64,000 nt of DNA from an uncultured Lachnospiraceae bacterium (GCA_910585005.1 CAJUCN010000004.1:124001-188000), one strand, 5' to 3'. Counted from the first letter of the stretch, positions 50,581 to 59,442 are shown. The notes: generated by a model not told the origin, from the letters alone. A program made the numbers and translations.

Positions 50581-51684
50581 TTACTCATTCTCTTCCATAT
50601 AATGTATTTCGGATAGGGCATTTAAGATCTCCTCATCCGTTACGTTCCTATCAATGACAGCCTTCCCCACTTTTTTCAGAAGGATAAATTTAATAGATTC
50701 ACCTTCCACTTTTTTGTCTGACTTGGTCAGTCTAAGTATTTCCTCACAATCGATATCATCTATCGTTATCGGCAGGTAAAAGGGAACAAACATGTCACGG
50801 ATTTCGTAATACTCTTCCATAGACAACCATTCGTGTTTCCAGGAAATATAAGCGGCAGCTACACAACCTAAGGCGACGCATTCGCCATGGGTCAACATGA
50901 AATTTTTGTATTTTTCAATTGCATGTCCAATAGTATGCCCAAAATTAAGTAATGCACGATCTCCTTTTTCGGTAGGGTCTTTTTCTACCACAAGTTTTTT
51001 GATCATACAGCTTCTCTGAATCATTTCAAGCAGCGTTTCAAGCTCACGATCACATATCTCATACATGTTTTCGATCAACCATTCATAAAAGGAACTATCT
51101 TTGATAAGGCCATGCTTCATTACCTCTGCAAATCCGCTATAAAATTGCCGGTCCTCTAATGTTTTTAGGGTACCTACATTCATAAAGACCAATTTGGGCA
51201 TATAGAAAGCCCCTACCATATTTTTGTATCCATCAAAATCAACGCCAGTTTTCCCGCCGATACTGGAATCTGCCTGGGCCAGTAAAGTAGTGGGAATCTG
51301 CACAAAATCTATTCCCCGAAGATAGGTGGCGGCAACATATCCTGTGATGTCTCCGACAACGCCTCCGCCCAATGCAATGAGCAGATCCTTCCTGTCAAAC
51401 TTCTCTTTTATCAAGAAAGTATAGATCGATTTTACCGTATCCAGAGTTTTATTTTCTTCTCCTGCATCAAAGGAAAACAGTACATTTTTACGGCAGTTCC
51501 CTTCTAACAGCCCCATCACTTCATCGCCATATAAGGACTTCACATGGCTGTCTGTTACGATACCTATTTTTCTATCTGTAATCAAAAGCTGCTTTAATTC
51601 TTCCAATAGATCTTCAAAGCTAGTGGAAAAAACAATATCATAGCAGGGCTTTTTTTCATATAAAATATTCATTCGACCGCTCAT
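50581..51684 (-). CDS. aroB: 3-dehydroquinate synthase AroB
   Basis: A 367-residue NAD- and metal-dependent enzyme that makes 3-dehydroquinate, the second step of the shikimate pathway. GGGVVGDITGYVAATYLRGIDFVQIPTTLLAQADSSIGGKTGVD is the classic core, with KNMVGAFYMPK and LLNFGHTIGHAIE (metal-binding His) later. ATG 51684 has AAAGGA 8 bases upstream, while the ATG at 51693 is too close to it. It follows a terminator that separates it from sepF. Confidence 0.96.
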   Translation of the reverse strand: MSGRMNILYEKKPCYDIVFSTSFEDLLEELKQLLITDRKIGIVTDSHVKSLYGDEVMGLLEGNCRKNVLFSFDAGEENKTLDTVKSIYTFLIKEKFDRKDLLIALGGGVVGDITGYVAATYLRGIDFVQIPTTLLAQADSSIGGKTGVDFDGYKNMVGAFYMPKLVFMNVGTLKTLEDRQFYSGFAEVMKHGLIKDSSFYEWLIENMYEICDRELETLLEMIQRSCMIKKLVVEKDPTEKGDRALLNFGHTIGHAIEKYKNFMLTHGECVALGCVAAAYISWKHEWLSMEEYYEIRDMFVPFYLPITIDDIDCEEILRLTKSDKKVEGESIKFILLKKVGKAVIDRNVTDEEILNALSEIHYMEENE

Positions 51685-51705
51685 TTTAGCCATCCTTTCT
51701 ATTTG

Positions 51706-51736
51706 AAAAACTTCCTGCCCATGACAGGAAGTTTTC
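51706..51736 (-). terminator. Terminator after sepF
   Basis: An 11-bp stem AAAACTTCCTG/CAGGAAGTTTT with a 7-nt loop. On the minus strand it is followed by T-rich sequence, and it lies between the sepF stop and aroB. Confidence 0.85.
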
Positions 51737-51753
51737 GGTTATTCATCTGTATT

Positions 51754-52254
51754 TCAAATTCCATTATTGATCGGTACATCGAAAGAGCCTGACAATATTT
51801 CTTGAAAATCACCGGAAATATCCACAATCGCAGGTGTGATAATAAATATGTAATGTGAGATTTTTTGAAGATTGCCACTTATTGCAAAACAGGAACCTGA
51901 AGTAAAATCAATAATTCGCTGGGCAATGTCAACATCGAGTCCTTCCAAATTAAGCACCACAGTCCTGTTTGCCAGAAGGGTTTCTGTAATTTCCCTTGCA
52001 TCTTCAATTGATGTGGGCTTGATCACACATACCTCCATACCGTTTCCTGTTTTCTTAGTTTGACGCATAGGTGTTACTTTTGGGGTTGTCTTTTTGACCG
52101 GCCTGTCCTCTTCTATACTTATATCTTCTTTTACCGCAATTTGTTTTTGAGGTTTATTATCTACTGGTTCATCATCATAATAATCGTCATCATAAAAGTC
52201 GTCATCATCTTCATTCAATTTCATGTAATTGAGGAACTTGTCCATTACTCCCAT
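51754..52254 (-). CDS. sepF: Cell division protein SepF
   Basis: A 166-residue protein. A short N-terminal amphipathic helix for membrane binding (MGVMDKFLNYMKL) is followed by a very acidic linker and the SepF domain (about 73-155; MEVCVIKPTSIEDAREITETLLANRTVVLNLEGLD, AQRIIDFTSG, GNLQKISHYIFIITP). It shapes the FtsZ ring and anchors it to the membrane. It lies downstream of yggS, as in many Firmicutes. Confidence 0.95.
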   Translation of the reverse strand: MGVMDKFLNYMKLNEDDDDFYDDDYYDDEPVDNKPQKQIAVKEDISIEEDRPVKKTTPKVTPMRQTKKTGNGMEVCVIKPTSIEDAREITETLLANRTVVLNLEGLDVDIAQRIIDFTSGSCFAISGNLQKISHYIFIITPAIVDISGDFQEILSGSFDVPINNGI

Positions 52255-52267
52255 TTTACATCACTCC

Positions 52268-52960
52268 TTATACATCATACTGGCGCTGGCCAAAGATTCC
52301 GGTGCCGACCCGTACTATAGTGGCCCCCTCTTTGATAGCAACCATATAATCGCCTGTCATTCCCATTGACAGAACATTCATACTAACATTATCAATGTTT
52401 TTATTACTTATGTCAACAGCTAATTGTCTTAGAATTTCAAAATACGGTTTATTTTCTTCTGGATTTTCTACATACGGGGCTATTGTCATCAGTCCCTTAA
52501 TCTGTATATTGGGAAGAAGGGAAACCTGGCGGATCAGAGATAAGGAATCATCAACGCTTACCCCGAATTTGCTGTCTTCCTGAGAAACATTCACTTCAAT
52601 CAAAATAGCTGCTTCTACGTCCTTTTTTACTGCTTCACGGCTGATCTCTTCTGCCAGACGCAGAGAGTCTACGCTGTGGATCAAAGCCACTTTATCAACA
52701 ATATATTTCACTTTATTGCGTTGGAGATGCCCGATCATATGCCATTTGATATCCTTCGGCATGGCTTCATATTTAGAAACTAATTCCTGAACTTTATTTT
52801 CTCCAAAGTGGCGGCATCCGCACTCATATGCTTCCATCAGTAAATCAATCGGTTTTGTTTTGCTAACGGCAACCAATGTGACTTCTTCTTCATTTTTTCC
52901 TGCCATTTGACAGGCCATTTTTATGTTTTCCTGTACGGTTGTTAAGTTTTCTTTGATCAT
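52268..52960 (-). CDS. yggS: PLP homeostasis protein, YggS/PLPBP family
   Basis: A 230-residue pyridoxal-phosphate-binding TIM-barrel protein. The PLP lysine is in VAVSKTKP, and HFGENKVQELVSKYE, WHMIGHLQRNKVKYI and LSMGMTGDYMVAIKEGATIVRVGTGIFG are conserved. It buffers vitamin B6 without a known reaction. It is the usual neighbour of sepF. Confidence 0.95.
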   Translation of the reverse strand: MIKENLTTVQENIKMACQMAGKNEEEVTLVAVSKTKPIDLLMEAYECGCRHFGENKVQELVSKYEAMPKDIKWHMIGHLQRNKVKYIVDKVALIHSVDSLRLAEEISREAVKKDVEAAILIEVNVSQEDSKFGVSVDDSLSLIRQVSLLPNIQIKGLMTIAPYVENPEENKPYFEILRQLAVDISNKNIDNVSMNVLSMGMTGDYMVAIKEGATIVRVGTGIFGQRQYDV

Positions 52961-52980
52961 TCGTTTGGCCTTTCCATTGA

Positions 52981-54375
52981 TTACTCATAAATAAACTCGT
53001 CATCCACCACGGTAGTTGCATCCAACACGATATAATCATATACGCTAAGTCCGTATTGGGTATTGGATTTCACAATGGAATACTCATCGTTATGATATAA
53101 AACATTGATCTGTTTAAAATCAGCATACCCTTTATTGATATTATACACGCCGGTCAAACTGCCCCGTTTACTGATGGCATACTTTTCTGTAGATTCTGGC
53201 TTTATGATGTGGTTCCCGATCCGAAGAACCATATCATCCAGATAATATTCTTCTTCCGTTTCCCCATAGATGGTGGTTTCCACAAATTCTGTGGTAGGTG
53301 TGCCATCTTCCTTGTAGGTTTCCAGCATAACACCATAATTGTTAGAGTTTCCCCCTTTGGTGACATAATCTTTAGGAACAATAAAAAATTCCTTTTCGAT
53401 AATTGCCGAATTAGGGACTTTTAGGCCGGTCTCGTCTTCTAAGATCAATTCAATATCAATAAAGCGGTCTGTGCAAAAAGTTACCATGGAATTATTAAAG
53501 GTAAGCTTAACAAAAATATCCCCACTTTCGCTGGTGTAAGTTGACACTTCCCCCCAGGACGTATCTTGATTTTTTAAAAATCTTACCAAAACAAACTTTT
53601 TATTTAATAATTCTTCCGCCTTGGCCTGATCTGTCATGATTACAATGGACCAGTCTTCCTTTGTAGAAAGTTTATATACAGGATCTCCCTCTGCAATCAG
53701 TTCATTACTGATAAGCTGTGTTTTTTCATATTCTCTCGCATTAAAGTCTTCTTTGGTAAGCTGTTCTATTGTTTTTTCTTCATAACCATCTACGGAATAA
53801 ACCACGATCCCTGTATCAGGGGAATTGCAAAAAGAAATTAGTTCGGCAATACCCGATTGATTGATTGCATCTATATTTTCCAATATGTTGGCATTGGCAA
53901 GTTTTAGTACCGTTCCCTGAACAGTATACTTGAAATCATAGACGGAAGAAAAATATTCCTGGTCAAAATTATTGATAAAACCAAGGATCTCGGATTTTAG
54001 TTCTGCAAGGTCTTTGCTGGTAAGAGTATTTCCGGCTACATCCGTATTCAAATAGTCCGCAAGCCTGCCGGACTGGTCTAATGTATAAACAAGGTTTCCT
54101 ACTCCTACACGTTCCCCTTCACGGGCATAATAATTTACATACCCTGCCTGAGTTGCCGTAATGATCTCTTCCTCACGCAGCGCAATCCCCTGGTAAATAT
54201 TGTTTGTTGAAAGGGAACCCATCAGTACCTGATGGCCTTCAATGTGTTTTTGCGTAAAATACATAAATATACAGATAATAATATATACAAAAATAACAGC
54301 AAAAATAACCATGCCAATATTTAAGTTAAGTGGTTTACGGTATTTAACTATCTTATTATTTCTATCCTGTTCCAA
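52981..54375 (-). CDS. HlyD-like membrane protein in the yggS-sepF unit
   Basis: A 464-residue protein with one N-terminal membrane helix (about 17-39) and a large external part. A barrel-sandwich-like region (about 67-100; EEEIITATQAGYVNYYAREGERVGVGNLVYTL) resembles HlyD/periplasmic adaptor lipoyl domains, followed by a helical section and beta-rich domains. No partner ABC or MFS gene is nearby, so it may act in septum or envelope assembly rather than export. The start is TTG 54375 with GGAG upstream. Confidence 0.7.
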   Translation of the reverse strand: MEQDRNNKIVKYRKPLNLNIGMVIFAVIFVYIIICIFMYFTQKHIEGHQVLMGSLSTNNIYQGIALREEEIITATQAGYVNYYAREGERVGVGNLVYTLDQSGRLADYLNTDVAGNTLTSKDLAELKSEILGFINNFDQEYFSSVYDFKYTVQGTVLKLANANILENIDAINQSGIAELISFCNSPDTGIVVYSVDGYEEKTIEQLTKEDFNAREYEKTQLISNELIAEGDPVYKLSTKEDWSIVIMTDQAKAEELLNKKFVLVRFLKNQDTSWGEVSTYTSESGDIFVKLTFNNSMVTFCTDRFIDIELILEDETGLKVPNSAIIEKEFFIVPKDYVTKGGNSNNYGVMLETYKEDGTPTTEFVETTIYGETEEEYYLDDMVLRIGNHIIKPESTEKYAISKRGSLTGVYNINKGYADFKQINVLYHNDEYSIVKSNTQYGLSVYDYIVLDATTVVDDEFIYE

Positions 54376-54396
54376 AGCTTAAACTCCAAAAGAATG

Positions 54397-54405
54397 ATTA
54401 TAACA
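54397..54405 (-). promoter_or_regulatory. Extended -10 promoter for the HlyD-like gene
   Basis: TGTTATAAT on the minus strand, just after the terminator at 54421-54450. The -35 is poor. Confidence 0.5.
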
Positions 54406-54420
54406 GTTTTCCATCTGATA

Positions 54421-54450
54421 AAAAACCCCCGGAGTTATCCGGGGGTTTTA
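54421..54450. terminator. Terminator after the P-loop gene
   Basis: A perfect 12-bp stem (AAAACCCCCGGA and its complement) with a GTTA loop. A and T runs on both sides could make it work in both directions. Confidence 0.9.
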
Positions 54451-54493
54451 TGTAATTCACGTCACTAGAATCCTTGAAAGATATGGATCCTAC

Positions 54494-54913
54494 TTATAGA
54501 GAAACAATAATTTTATCTGCAACAGAAGCCGGAAGTTCCTCTTTATCTAACGAAATGCTCACGATAAAATCAACCCCGAATGCTCCACTGATTTTTTCAA
54601 GCTTATTAAGAATCGGTTCTATCTTACCATCTTCAACGCATGCAATCTTTAAAAAACTGTCGAAATACATTTGCTCCAAATCATGATCTTGTGAAATGAT
54701 TCCACAGACAAATCCAATGAACTCATCTGAATCGCTAACCATGTAAGATGAAACATCAATCAGTCTGACTTTATTATTCAATTCGTACATATGCTTCGTA
54801 CTTTTATCCAGATATACAATATTTCCGGATACACTAAGTATCTCATTATTCACCTTATCTAATAAATGTTTTGTCTTACCTTTCCCCTTTTTTCCGACAA
54901 TTAACTGAACCAT
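54494..54913 (-). CDS. Small P-loop ATP-binding protein, PilT-like in annotation
   Basis: A 139-residue protein with a Walker A motif GKKGKGKTK at residues 7-15 and a compact alpha/beta fold. A possible Walker B-like strand is FIVSISLDKEEL. Databases often label such Lachnospiraceae proteins as twitching motility PilT, but it is too short to be that ATPase, and no pilus genes are nearby. Function is unknown. AGGAGGGATTAGCC gives a strong start. A cre-like site lies in its leader. Confidence 0.7.
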   Translation of the reverse strand: MVQLIVGKKGKGKTKHLLDKVNNEILSVSGNIVYLDKSTKHMYELNNKVRLIDVSSYMVSDSDEFIGFVCGIISQDHDLEQMYFDSFLKIACVEDGKIEPILNKLEKISGAFGVDFIVSISLDKEELPASVADKIIVSL

Positions 54914-54943
54914 TGGCTAATCCCTCCTGAAGTATATTGGCTA

Positions 54944-54957
54944 TGTAAACGCTTCAA
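54944..54957. promoter_or_regulatory. cre-like (CcpA) site in the P-loop gene leader
   Basis: TGTAAACGCTTCAA matches the catabolite-responsive element consensus (TGWAARCGYTWNCW) at 13 of 14 positions. It lies downstream of the predicted start site, a roadblock position. Confidence 0.55.
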
Positions 54958-54971
54958 TACGGCCTAAAATT

Positions 54972-55000
54972 ATTATAAGTGATTGCAGTACAAAAAACAA
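54972..55000 (-). promoter_or_regulatory. Promoter of the P-loop gene
   Basis: TTGTTT (55000-54995) and TATAAT (54977-54972) on the minus strand are 17 bp apart. Confidence 0.7.
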
Positions 55001-55003
55001 CTG

Positions 55004-55984
55004 TTAATTAACTATTTCACTCAACAAATCTGTCATCTGTTCATAAAGCGCGTCACTTCCTTCTGAACGCATAATGACGGATATATATGGGTTGCTGGAA
55101 GAATCCCTTGAAATCAATATCAGACAGTTTCCAGCAGCATTGGTGGTTCCTGTTTTTCCGCCTAACACGGTAACGCCTCCAGGCGGTTCCGCCACTCCAC
55201 GGATGTAAGCGTTGGTGTTATTGACTGAAATTTCTTTTTCAGCCCCATTTTTATCATAGTAAACGGTAGAATAGCTGTCCATTTGGATAATTTCATTAAA
55301 TAGCTGGTATTTTACCGCTTCATTCATGATCAGATACATATCATAAACCGTGGTATAATGATTATCATCTGGAAGCCCATGGGGATTTGAAAAGTGGGAA
55401 TTTGTAGCTCCAAGTTCCCGGGCTTCCTGGTTCATCATCTCCATGAAACCTTCCAACGACCCTCCTACCCCTTCTGCAACCATAACGGCAACATCGTTAG
55501 CCGAGTTGATCAAAAGAAGATGAAGCGCCTGATTGAGGGTCATTTGATCCCCTTCTTTTACGCCGCATACTTGTGCGCCAGATTCTAAGATCCTTACGTT
55601 GCCGGATGCGGTCAGTTTCATATCAATCGATCCATGTTTGATCGCGACTAGCGCCGTCAGTACTTTGGTTAAGCTGGCTGGGTATAATTTTTCGTGGACA
55701 TTTTTGGCGTAAAGGGTTTCGCTGTGGTTTAGATCAAACAACGCCGCCCCGGATGCCCTTGACATATCTACGTTTGCAGAGGGAACATCCGTATCCACAA
55801 CACAGAGGGAATCTGCAAAAGGATCTGCAAGTTCACTGCTTATCTCTGTGTTGACGATCCGAAAGCTGCTCACCTCGGAAGACGCCATATATGGCATATC
55901 ATAAGATGTTTTTCCACACCCTGTACAGCAAACGGACGCTAAGAGCAGGGCAAATGCCTTCACTTTTTTATTTGTACATTTCAC
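55004..55984 (-). CDS. D-alanyl-D-alanine carboxypeptidase (DacA/PBP5 family), probable lipoprotein
   Basis: A 326-residue serine carboxypeptidase. The active-site motifs are Ser104-Leu-Thr-Lys107, Ser161-Ala-Asn163 and Lys277-Thr-Gly279. It trims the terminal D-alanine from pentapeptides and so limits cross-linking. The N terminus ends in CTGC (Cys23), a slightly atypical lipobox, so lipid anchoring is probable. The amphipathic C-terminal domain of PBP5 is absent. It overlaps the mgsA end by 17 bp and closes the morphogenesis run. Confidence 0.92.
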   Translation of the reverse strand: MKCTNKKVKAFALLLASVCCTGCGKTSYDMPYMASSEVSSFRIVNTEISSELADPFADSLCVVDTDVPSANVDMSRASGAALFDLNHSETLYAKNVHEKLYPASLTKVLTALVAIKHGSIDMKLTASGNVRILESGAQVCGVKEGDQMTLNQALHLLLINSANDVAVMVAEGVGGSLEGFMEMMNQEARELGATNSHFSNPHGLPDDNHYTTVYDMYLIMNEAVKYQLFNEIIQMDSYSTVYYDKNGAEKEISVNNTNAYIRGVAEPPGGVTVLGGKTGTTNAAGNCLILISRDSSSNPYISVIMRSEGSDALYEQMTDLLSEIVN

Positions 55985-56363
55985 GCCACTCCATATCTCC
56001 TCTATCCAGTGATTTGACCAGCAGTTCCGCCGTTGCCAGATTGGTGGCTAACGGAATATTATACATATCGCAAAGCCGGACTACATTATTTACATCCGGT
56101 TCATGCATTTTGGATGTCAAAGGATCCCGCAGAAAAATAACCAGATCCATCTGATTATGTTCGATCTGGGCGCTGATCTGCTGTTCGCCGCCGAGATGGC
56201 CGGCTAAAAATTTATGAATCGTCAGATTGGTGACCTCTTCGATCAGCCTGCCTGTAGTCCCCGTGGCATATAACTCATTTTTGCTTAATATCCCCCTATA
56301 AGCAATGCAGAAATTCTGCATTAATTTTTTTTTCGCGTCATGTGCGATCAACGCAATATTCAT
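55968..56363 (-). CDS. mgsA: Methylglyoxal synthase, with Glu at the usual catalytic Asp
   Basis: A 131-residue protein with the MGS-like fold: ALIAHDAKKKLM, ATGTTG (phosphate binding), LRDPLTSKMHEPDV and NIPLATNLATAE. Methylglyoxal synthase converts dihydroxyacetone phosphate to methylglyoxal. The residue equivalent to E. coli Asp71 (GGDQQ) is Glu60 (GGEQQ) here, while the other two conserved aspartates (Asp80 and Asp90) are kept. Activity is therefore likely but not certain. It lies between rodA and the carboxypeptidase gene. Confidence 0.85.
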   Translation of the reverse strand: MNIALIAHDAKKKLMQNFCIAYRGILSKNELYATGTTGRLIEEVTNLTIHKFLAGHLGGEQQISAQIEHNQMDLVIFLRDPLTSKMHEPDVNNVVRLCDMYNIPLATNLATAELLVKSLDRGDMEWREMYK

Positions 56364-56431
56364 ATAATGCCTTCCCCCTTATGCTGCGTTTTATTTTGAA
56401 CCCTTCATGCCAATACATAGTTTATTATACA

Positions 56432-57538
56432 TCATTTTTGCTTACATTGTAACCCCACATTTAAAACAAATCCTATTCCGATAAAAGAACTTACCAAGGA
56501 GGTAAGGCCATAGCTTACAAAAGGAAGGGTAAGTCCTGTGTTGGGAAGTAAATAAGTTACAACGCCAATATTTACAAATCCCTGGAAACCGATCATTGCC
56601 CCGACTCCTGATGCAATAATAGTTCCGGCCAGATCCTTTGCTCTTTGGGCAACCAAAAAGCATTCTACACTGATTAGCAGGATCAAAATGATTACGGTAC
56701 AAGTGCCTACAAATCCAAATTCTTCCCCGATCACTGCAAAAATAAAGTCAGTCTGTTGTTCCGCAATAAAATCCGCATTCTTTACGGAACTGATCTGGTT
56801 ATTCATATATCCTTTTCCGGTCATTTGCCCGGAACCGATAGCCATGACGGAATATTCCTGCTGGTAGCCTTCAGCGTTGGCATACTCTTCCTTATTTAAA
56901 AAAGCGATGATCCTTCTTTGCTGGTAGCTGTCGATAATTTTTTGATCCGGCTGTAAAATGAGAACAAATAAAATAGCAGCAGCCGGGATTGCCACTGCAA
57001 GAAAACCGGCAATCACTTTCCAGCTTAAACCTCCCGTAAACATGATGACTGCAAAAATCAGGCAGACAATAATGGTGGTGGAGAGATCTGGCTGATCTAA
57101 GATTAAATATGCAGGAGCTGCAAACAAAGCGCAGCATAATACAATGTATTTAAATGTATTTAATTTATTTTGATGAAGATAAAGAAACTGGGCAAAAAAC
57201 AAGATCGTCAGAATCTTGGCAAGTTCAGAAGGCTGAAACCGAATTCCCATGATGGTCAGCCACCTCTGGGAGGAATTGATTTCCTCCCCCCAGTAATTGA
57301 CCATGATCAATAAAACCATGTTAAAAAGATACATCAGCCAATAAAGCTTTAAAATTACCGTATAATCAAAGAAAGAGACAACGATCATCAGAAAAACACC
57401 TGCAGTAAAACCGGCAATCTGTCTGTTCTGTAAGGATGGCTCTGCGCTGCCTACTGCTATGATCCCGATGATGGCCAAGGCTATGACTAAGATCATCAGT
57501 TTAAAATTGTAATGCCTTATCCGGTAATGCTTTAACAT
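56432..57538 (-). CDS. rodA: Rod shape protein RodA (SEDS glycosyltransferase)
   Basis: A 368-residue SEDS protein with ten membrane helices. It polymerises lipid II with PBP2 during elongation. The conserved aspartate is in EQQTDFIFAVIGEEFG, and the motifs INSSQRWLTIMGIRFQPSELAK and LPNTGLTLPFVSYGLTSL are typical. RodA rather than FtsW is supported by its place after mreBCD, mrdA and min genes. Confidence 0.93.
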   Translation of the reverse strand: MLKHYRIRHYNFKLMILVIALAIIGIIAVGSAEPSLQNRQIAGFTAGVFLMIVVSFFDYTVILKLYWLMYLFNMVLLIMVNYWGEEINSSQRWLTIMGIRFQPSELAKILTILFFAQFLYLHQNKLNTFKYIVLCCALFAAPAYLILDQPDLSTTIIVCLIFAVIMFTGGLSWKVIAGFLAVAIPAAAILFVLILQPDQKIIDSYQQRRIIAFLNKEEYANAEGYQQEYSVMAIGSGQMTGKGYMNNQISSVKNADFIAEQQTDFIFAVIGEEFGFVGTCTVIILILLISVECFLVAQRAKDLAGTIIASGVGAMIGFQGFVNIGVVTYLLPNTGLTLPFVSYGLTSLVSSFIGIGFVLNVGLQCKQK

Positions 57539-57579
57539 TATGCTCTATCCATGCCCTTTCACGCAGTTTTCTCATCCGT

Positions 57580-57607
57580 TGTAACGTCCGGACAATCGGA
57601 CGTTACA
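57580..57607. repeat. Perfect inverted repeat between minE and rodA
   Basis: TGTAACGTCCG and CGGACGTTACA (11 bp each) are separated by 6 bp, directly after the minE stop. No U-tract follows on the minus strand, so it may be a processing or stabilising hairpin rather than a terminator. Confidence 0.75.
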
Positions 57608-57608
57608 G

Positions 57609-57884
57609 TTAGTTCACATTCTTATGTAGATCAAGAATGGGAATATTGGCATACAAGGTTGGTGTCTTATCCCTTCCCTTGCGGTCAGTTTTGGAAATTT
57701 GAATTTCCATACTTTGTGTGTCTATCTTCATATATTTTGATATAACTTTTGCAATGTCCGTCTTGATCATTTCCATCATTTCCGGCGAGCAGTTCACTCT
57801 GTCGGAAATAAGCAGTATCTTCAGGCGGTCCTTTGCTATTTCCCTGGATTTTTTGCGGTTAAAAAAACTTCTTACTCCCATCAT
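57609..57884 (-). CDS. minE: Cell division topological specificity factor MinE
   Basis: A 91-residue MinE. The N-terminal membrane-binding and anti-MinCD region (GVRSFFNRKKSREIAKDRLKILLISDRVN) and the C-terminal dimerisation beta structure are present. It drives MinD off the membrane and sets the oscillation. The rodA gene follows. Presence of MinE, not DivIVA alone, is typical of many Clostridia. Confidence 0.93.
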   Translation of the reverse strand: MMGVRSFFNRKKSREIAKDRLKILLISDRVNCSPEMMEMIKTDIAKVISKYMKIDTQSMEIQISKTDRKGRDKTPTLYANIPILDLHKNVN

Positions 57885-57895
57885 CTGACCACCTC

Positions 57896-58687
57896 CTAAT
57901 TCTTATGAAATATACCGGATACTTTCGTCCAGAAAGAAACGCCCTTTTCAAATTCCAGAAATGGGATTTCTTTTCCGGCAACCCGGTAGCAGATGTTTTG
58001 ATACGCTTTTCCTGCCAATGAGCTGTTTCCTACAAGTGGTTCTCCCTGGTTTGTGGCAATTACCACATTTTCATCATCAGGGACGATTCCAATCAGGCTG
58101 ATTGCAAGAATATCCACCACATCAGAAGCGCTCATCATATCTCCCCGCTTTACCATTTCCACTTTCAGGCGGTTGATGATCAGGTCAATTTTGCTGAAAT
58201 CGTTTGCCTCCAATAATCCTATGATCCGGTCAGCATCCCGGATAGCCGATACTTCAGGAGTTGTCACTACTAATGCCCTGTCTGCACCAGCAATGGCATT
58301 TTTAAAGCCCTGCTCGATCCCTGCCGGGCAGTCCAGTATAATATAGTCAAATTGCTCCCTGAGCTGATTCGTCATTTTGACCATCTGTTCGGGACTAACC
58401 GCTGTTTTATCTTTGGTCTGTGCTGAAGGGAGCAGATAAAGGCTAGGGTGCCGCTTGTCCCGTATCAATGCCTGTTTGACACGGCATTTCCCTTCCACAA
58501 CGTCTACAAGGTTATAGACGATTCTGTTTTCAAGTCCCATTACAACATCTAAGTTACGCAGCCCGATATCCGTATCAATCAAAACTACACGTTTTCCCAT
58601 GGCTGCAAGACCGGTTCCTACATTTGCAGATGTGGTGGTCTTACCCACACCGCCTTTCCCTGACGTGACGACAATTACTTCACTCAT
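57896..58687 (-). CDS. minD: Septum site-determining ATPase MinD
   Basis: A 263-residue ParA-type ATPase. The deviant Walker A is GKGGVGKTTTSA (10-21), DTDIGLRNLD and ILDCPAGIE follow, and the C-terminal amphipathic membrane-targeting helix ends the chain. It recruits MinC and is regulated by MinE. Confidence 0.97.
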   Translation of the reverse strand: MSEVIVVTSGKGGVGKTTTSANVGTGLAAMGKRVVLIDTDIGLRNLDVVMGLENRIVYNLVDVVEGKCRVKQALIRDKRHPSLYLLPSAQTKDKTAVSPEQMVKMTNQLREQFDYIILDCPAGIEQGFKNAIAGADRALVVTTPEVSAIRDADRIIGLLEANDFSKIDLIINRLKVEMVKRGDMMSASDVVDILAISLIGIVPDDENVVIATNQGEPLVGNSSLAGKAYQNICYRVAGKEIPFLEFEKGVSFWTKVSGIFHKN

Positions 58688-58732
58688 ACCAAACCTCCAT
58701 AATGAATTAATTTCGTCCCCTGAGAAAGCTGC

Positions 58733-59416
58733 TTAAACAGGCAATTCACTCAGTAATTCTTTTGTGATGGCGTCAATTATGACTTTTTCATCCTTTACAT
58801 ATGCAATTTTGGGCTGCACTTTTGCCCGTATGGACCATTTTGGGCCTTTTTCTTTTGAATGATATTTGAAATCACCTATTTTTAATTTTTCAGGCGACAT
58901 TTCAAGCGCTGCCACATAATGCCCTGGGCTTCCATTTCCTCCCGCATAAGCCTCACCAAACAAACCGCCAAGGACAATGATATCCTTTGCAGAGATGATT
59001 GCCGATCCGGGATAAATATCACCCAATATTACAATACTGGACTCTGTTTCAAGTACTTCTCCGTTTTTCAGGGTTCCACGATAAAACTGTCCATCAGAAC
59101 TGGCGCTGTCATTCCTTTCGGAATCAGTCTGCTGCAGGGCTTTGACAAAATGTTGGTTGGCCTCTTCATCTTCCCCCACAAGACAGATAATACGCAGTCT
59201 GGAGTTGTCTGCAATAGCGTCTAAAATCTGTTGTTCTTCCTTTTCGGATAAAATACGTCCTTTGATGGATAAAGCCATTTTGGCATCTTTAAAAAAGGTA
59301 CTTGACTCCCGAAATTTGTCTTCCACATCCCGAAGCAGATCCTCAAAAGACAGTTCCGGATCCAAATGAAGAACAATTCCGTTTTGAAAGCTTTTAATAA
59401 TAACTGAATTTTTCAA
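58733..59416 (-). CDS. minC: Septum site-determining inhibitor MinC
   Basis: A 227-residue MinC. The N-terminal FtsZ-inhibiting domain covers about 1-100. The C-terminal beta-helix (about 110-215; GTLKNGEVLETESSIVILGDIYPGSAIISAKDIIVLGGLFGEAYAG) binds MinD. It blocks FtsZ assembly away from midcell. It follows mrdA after 26 bp. Confidence 0.95.
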   Translation of the reverse strand: MKNSVIIKSFQNGIVLHLDPELSFEDLLRDVEDKFRESSTFFKDAKMALSIKGRILSEKEEQQILDAIADNSRLRIICLVGEDEEANQHFVKALQQTDSERNDSASSDGQFYRGTLKNGEVLETESSIVILGDIYPGSAIISAKDIIVLGGLFGEAYAGGNGSPGHYVAALEMSPEKLKIGDFKYHSKEKGPKWSIRAKVQPKIAYVKDEKVIIDAITKELLSELPV

Positions 59417-59442
59417 AGCTGCGATCTCCTTCCGCCCTGGCG

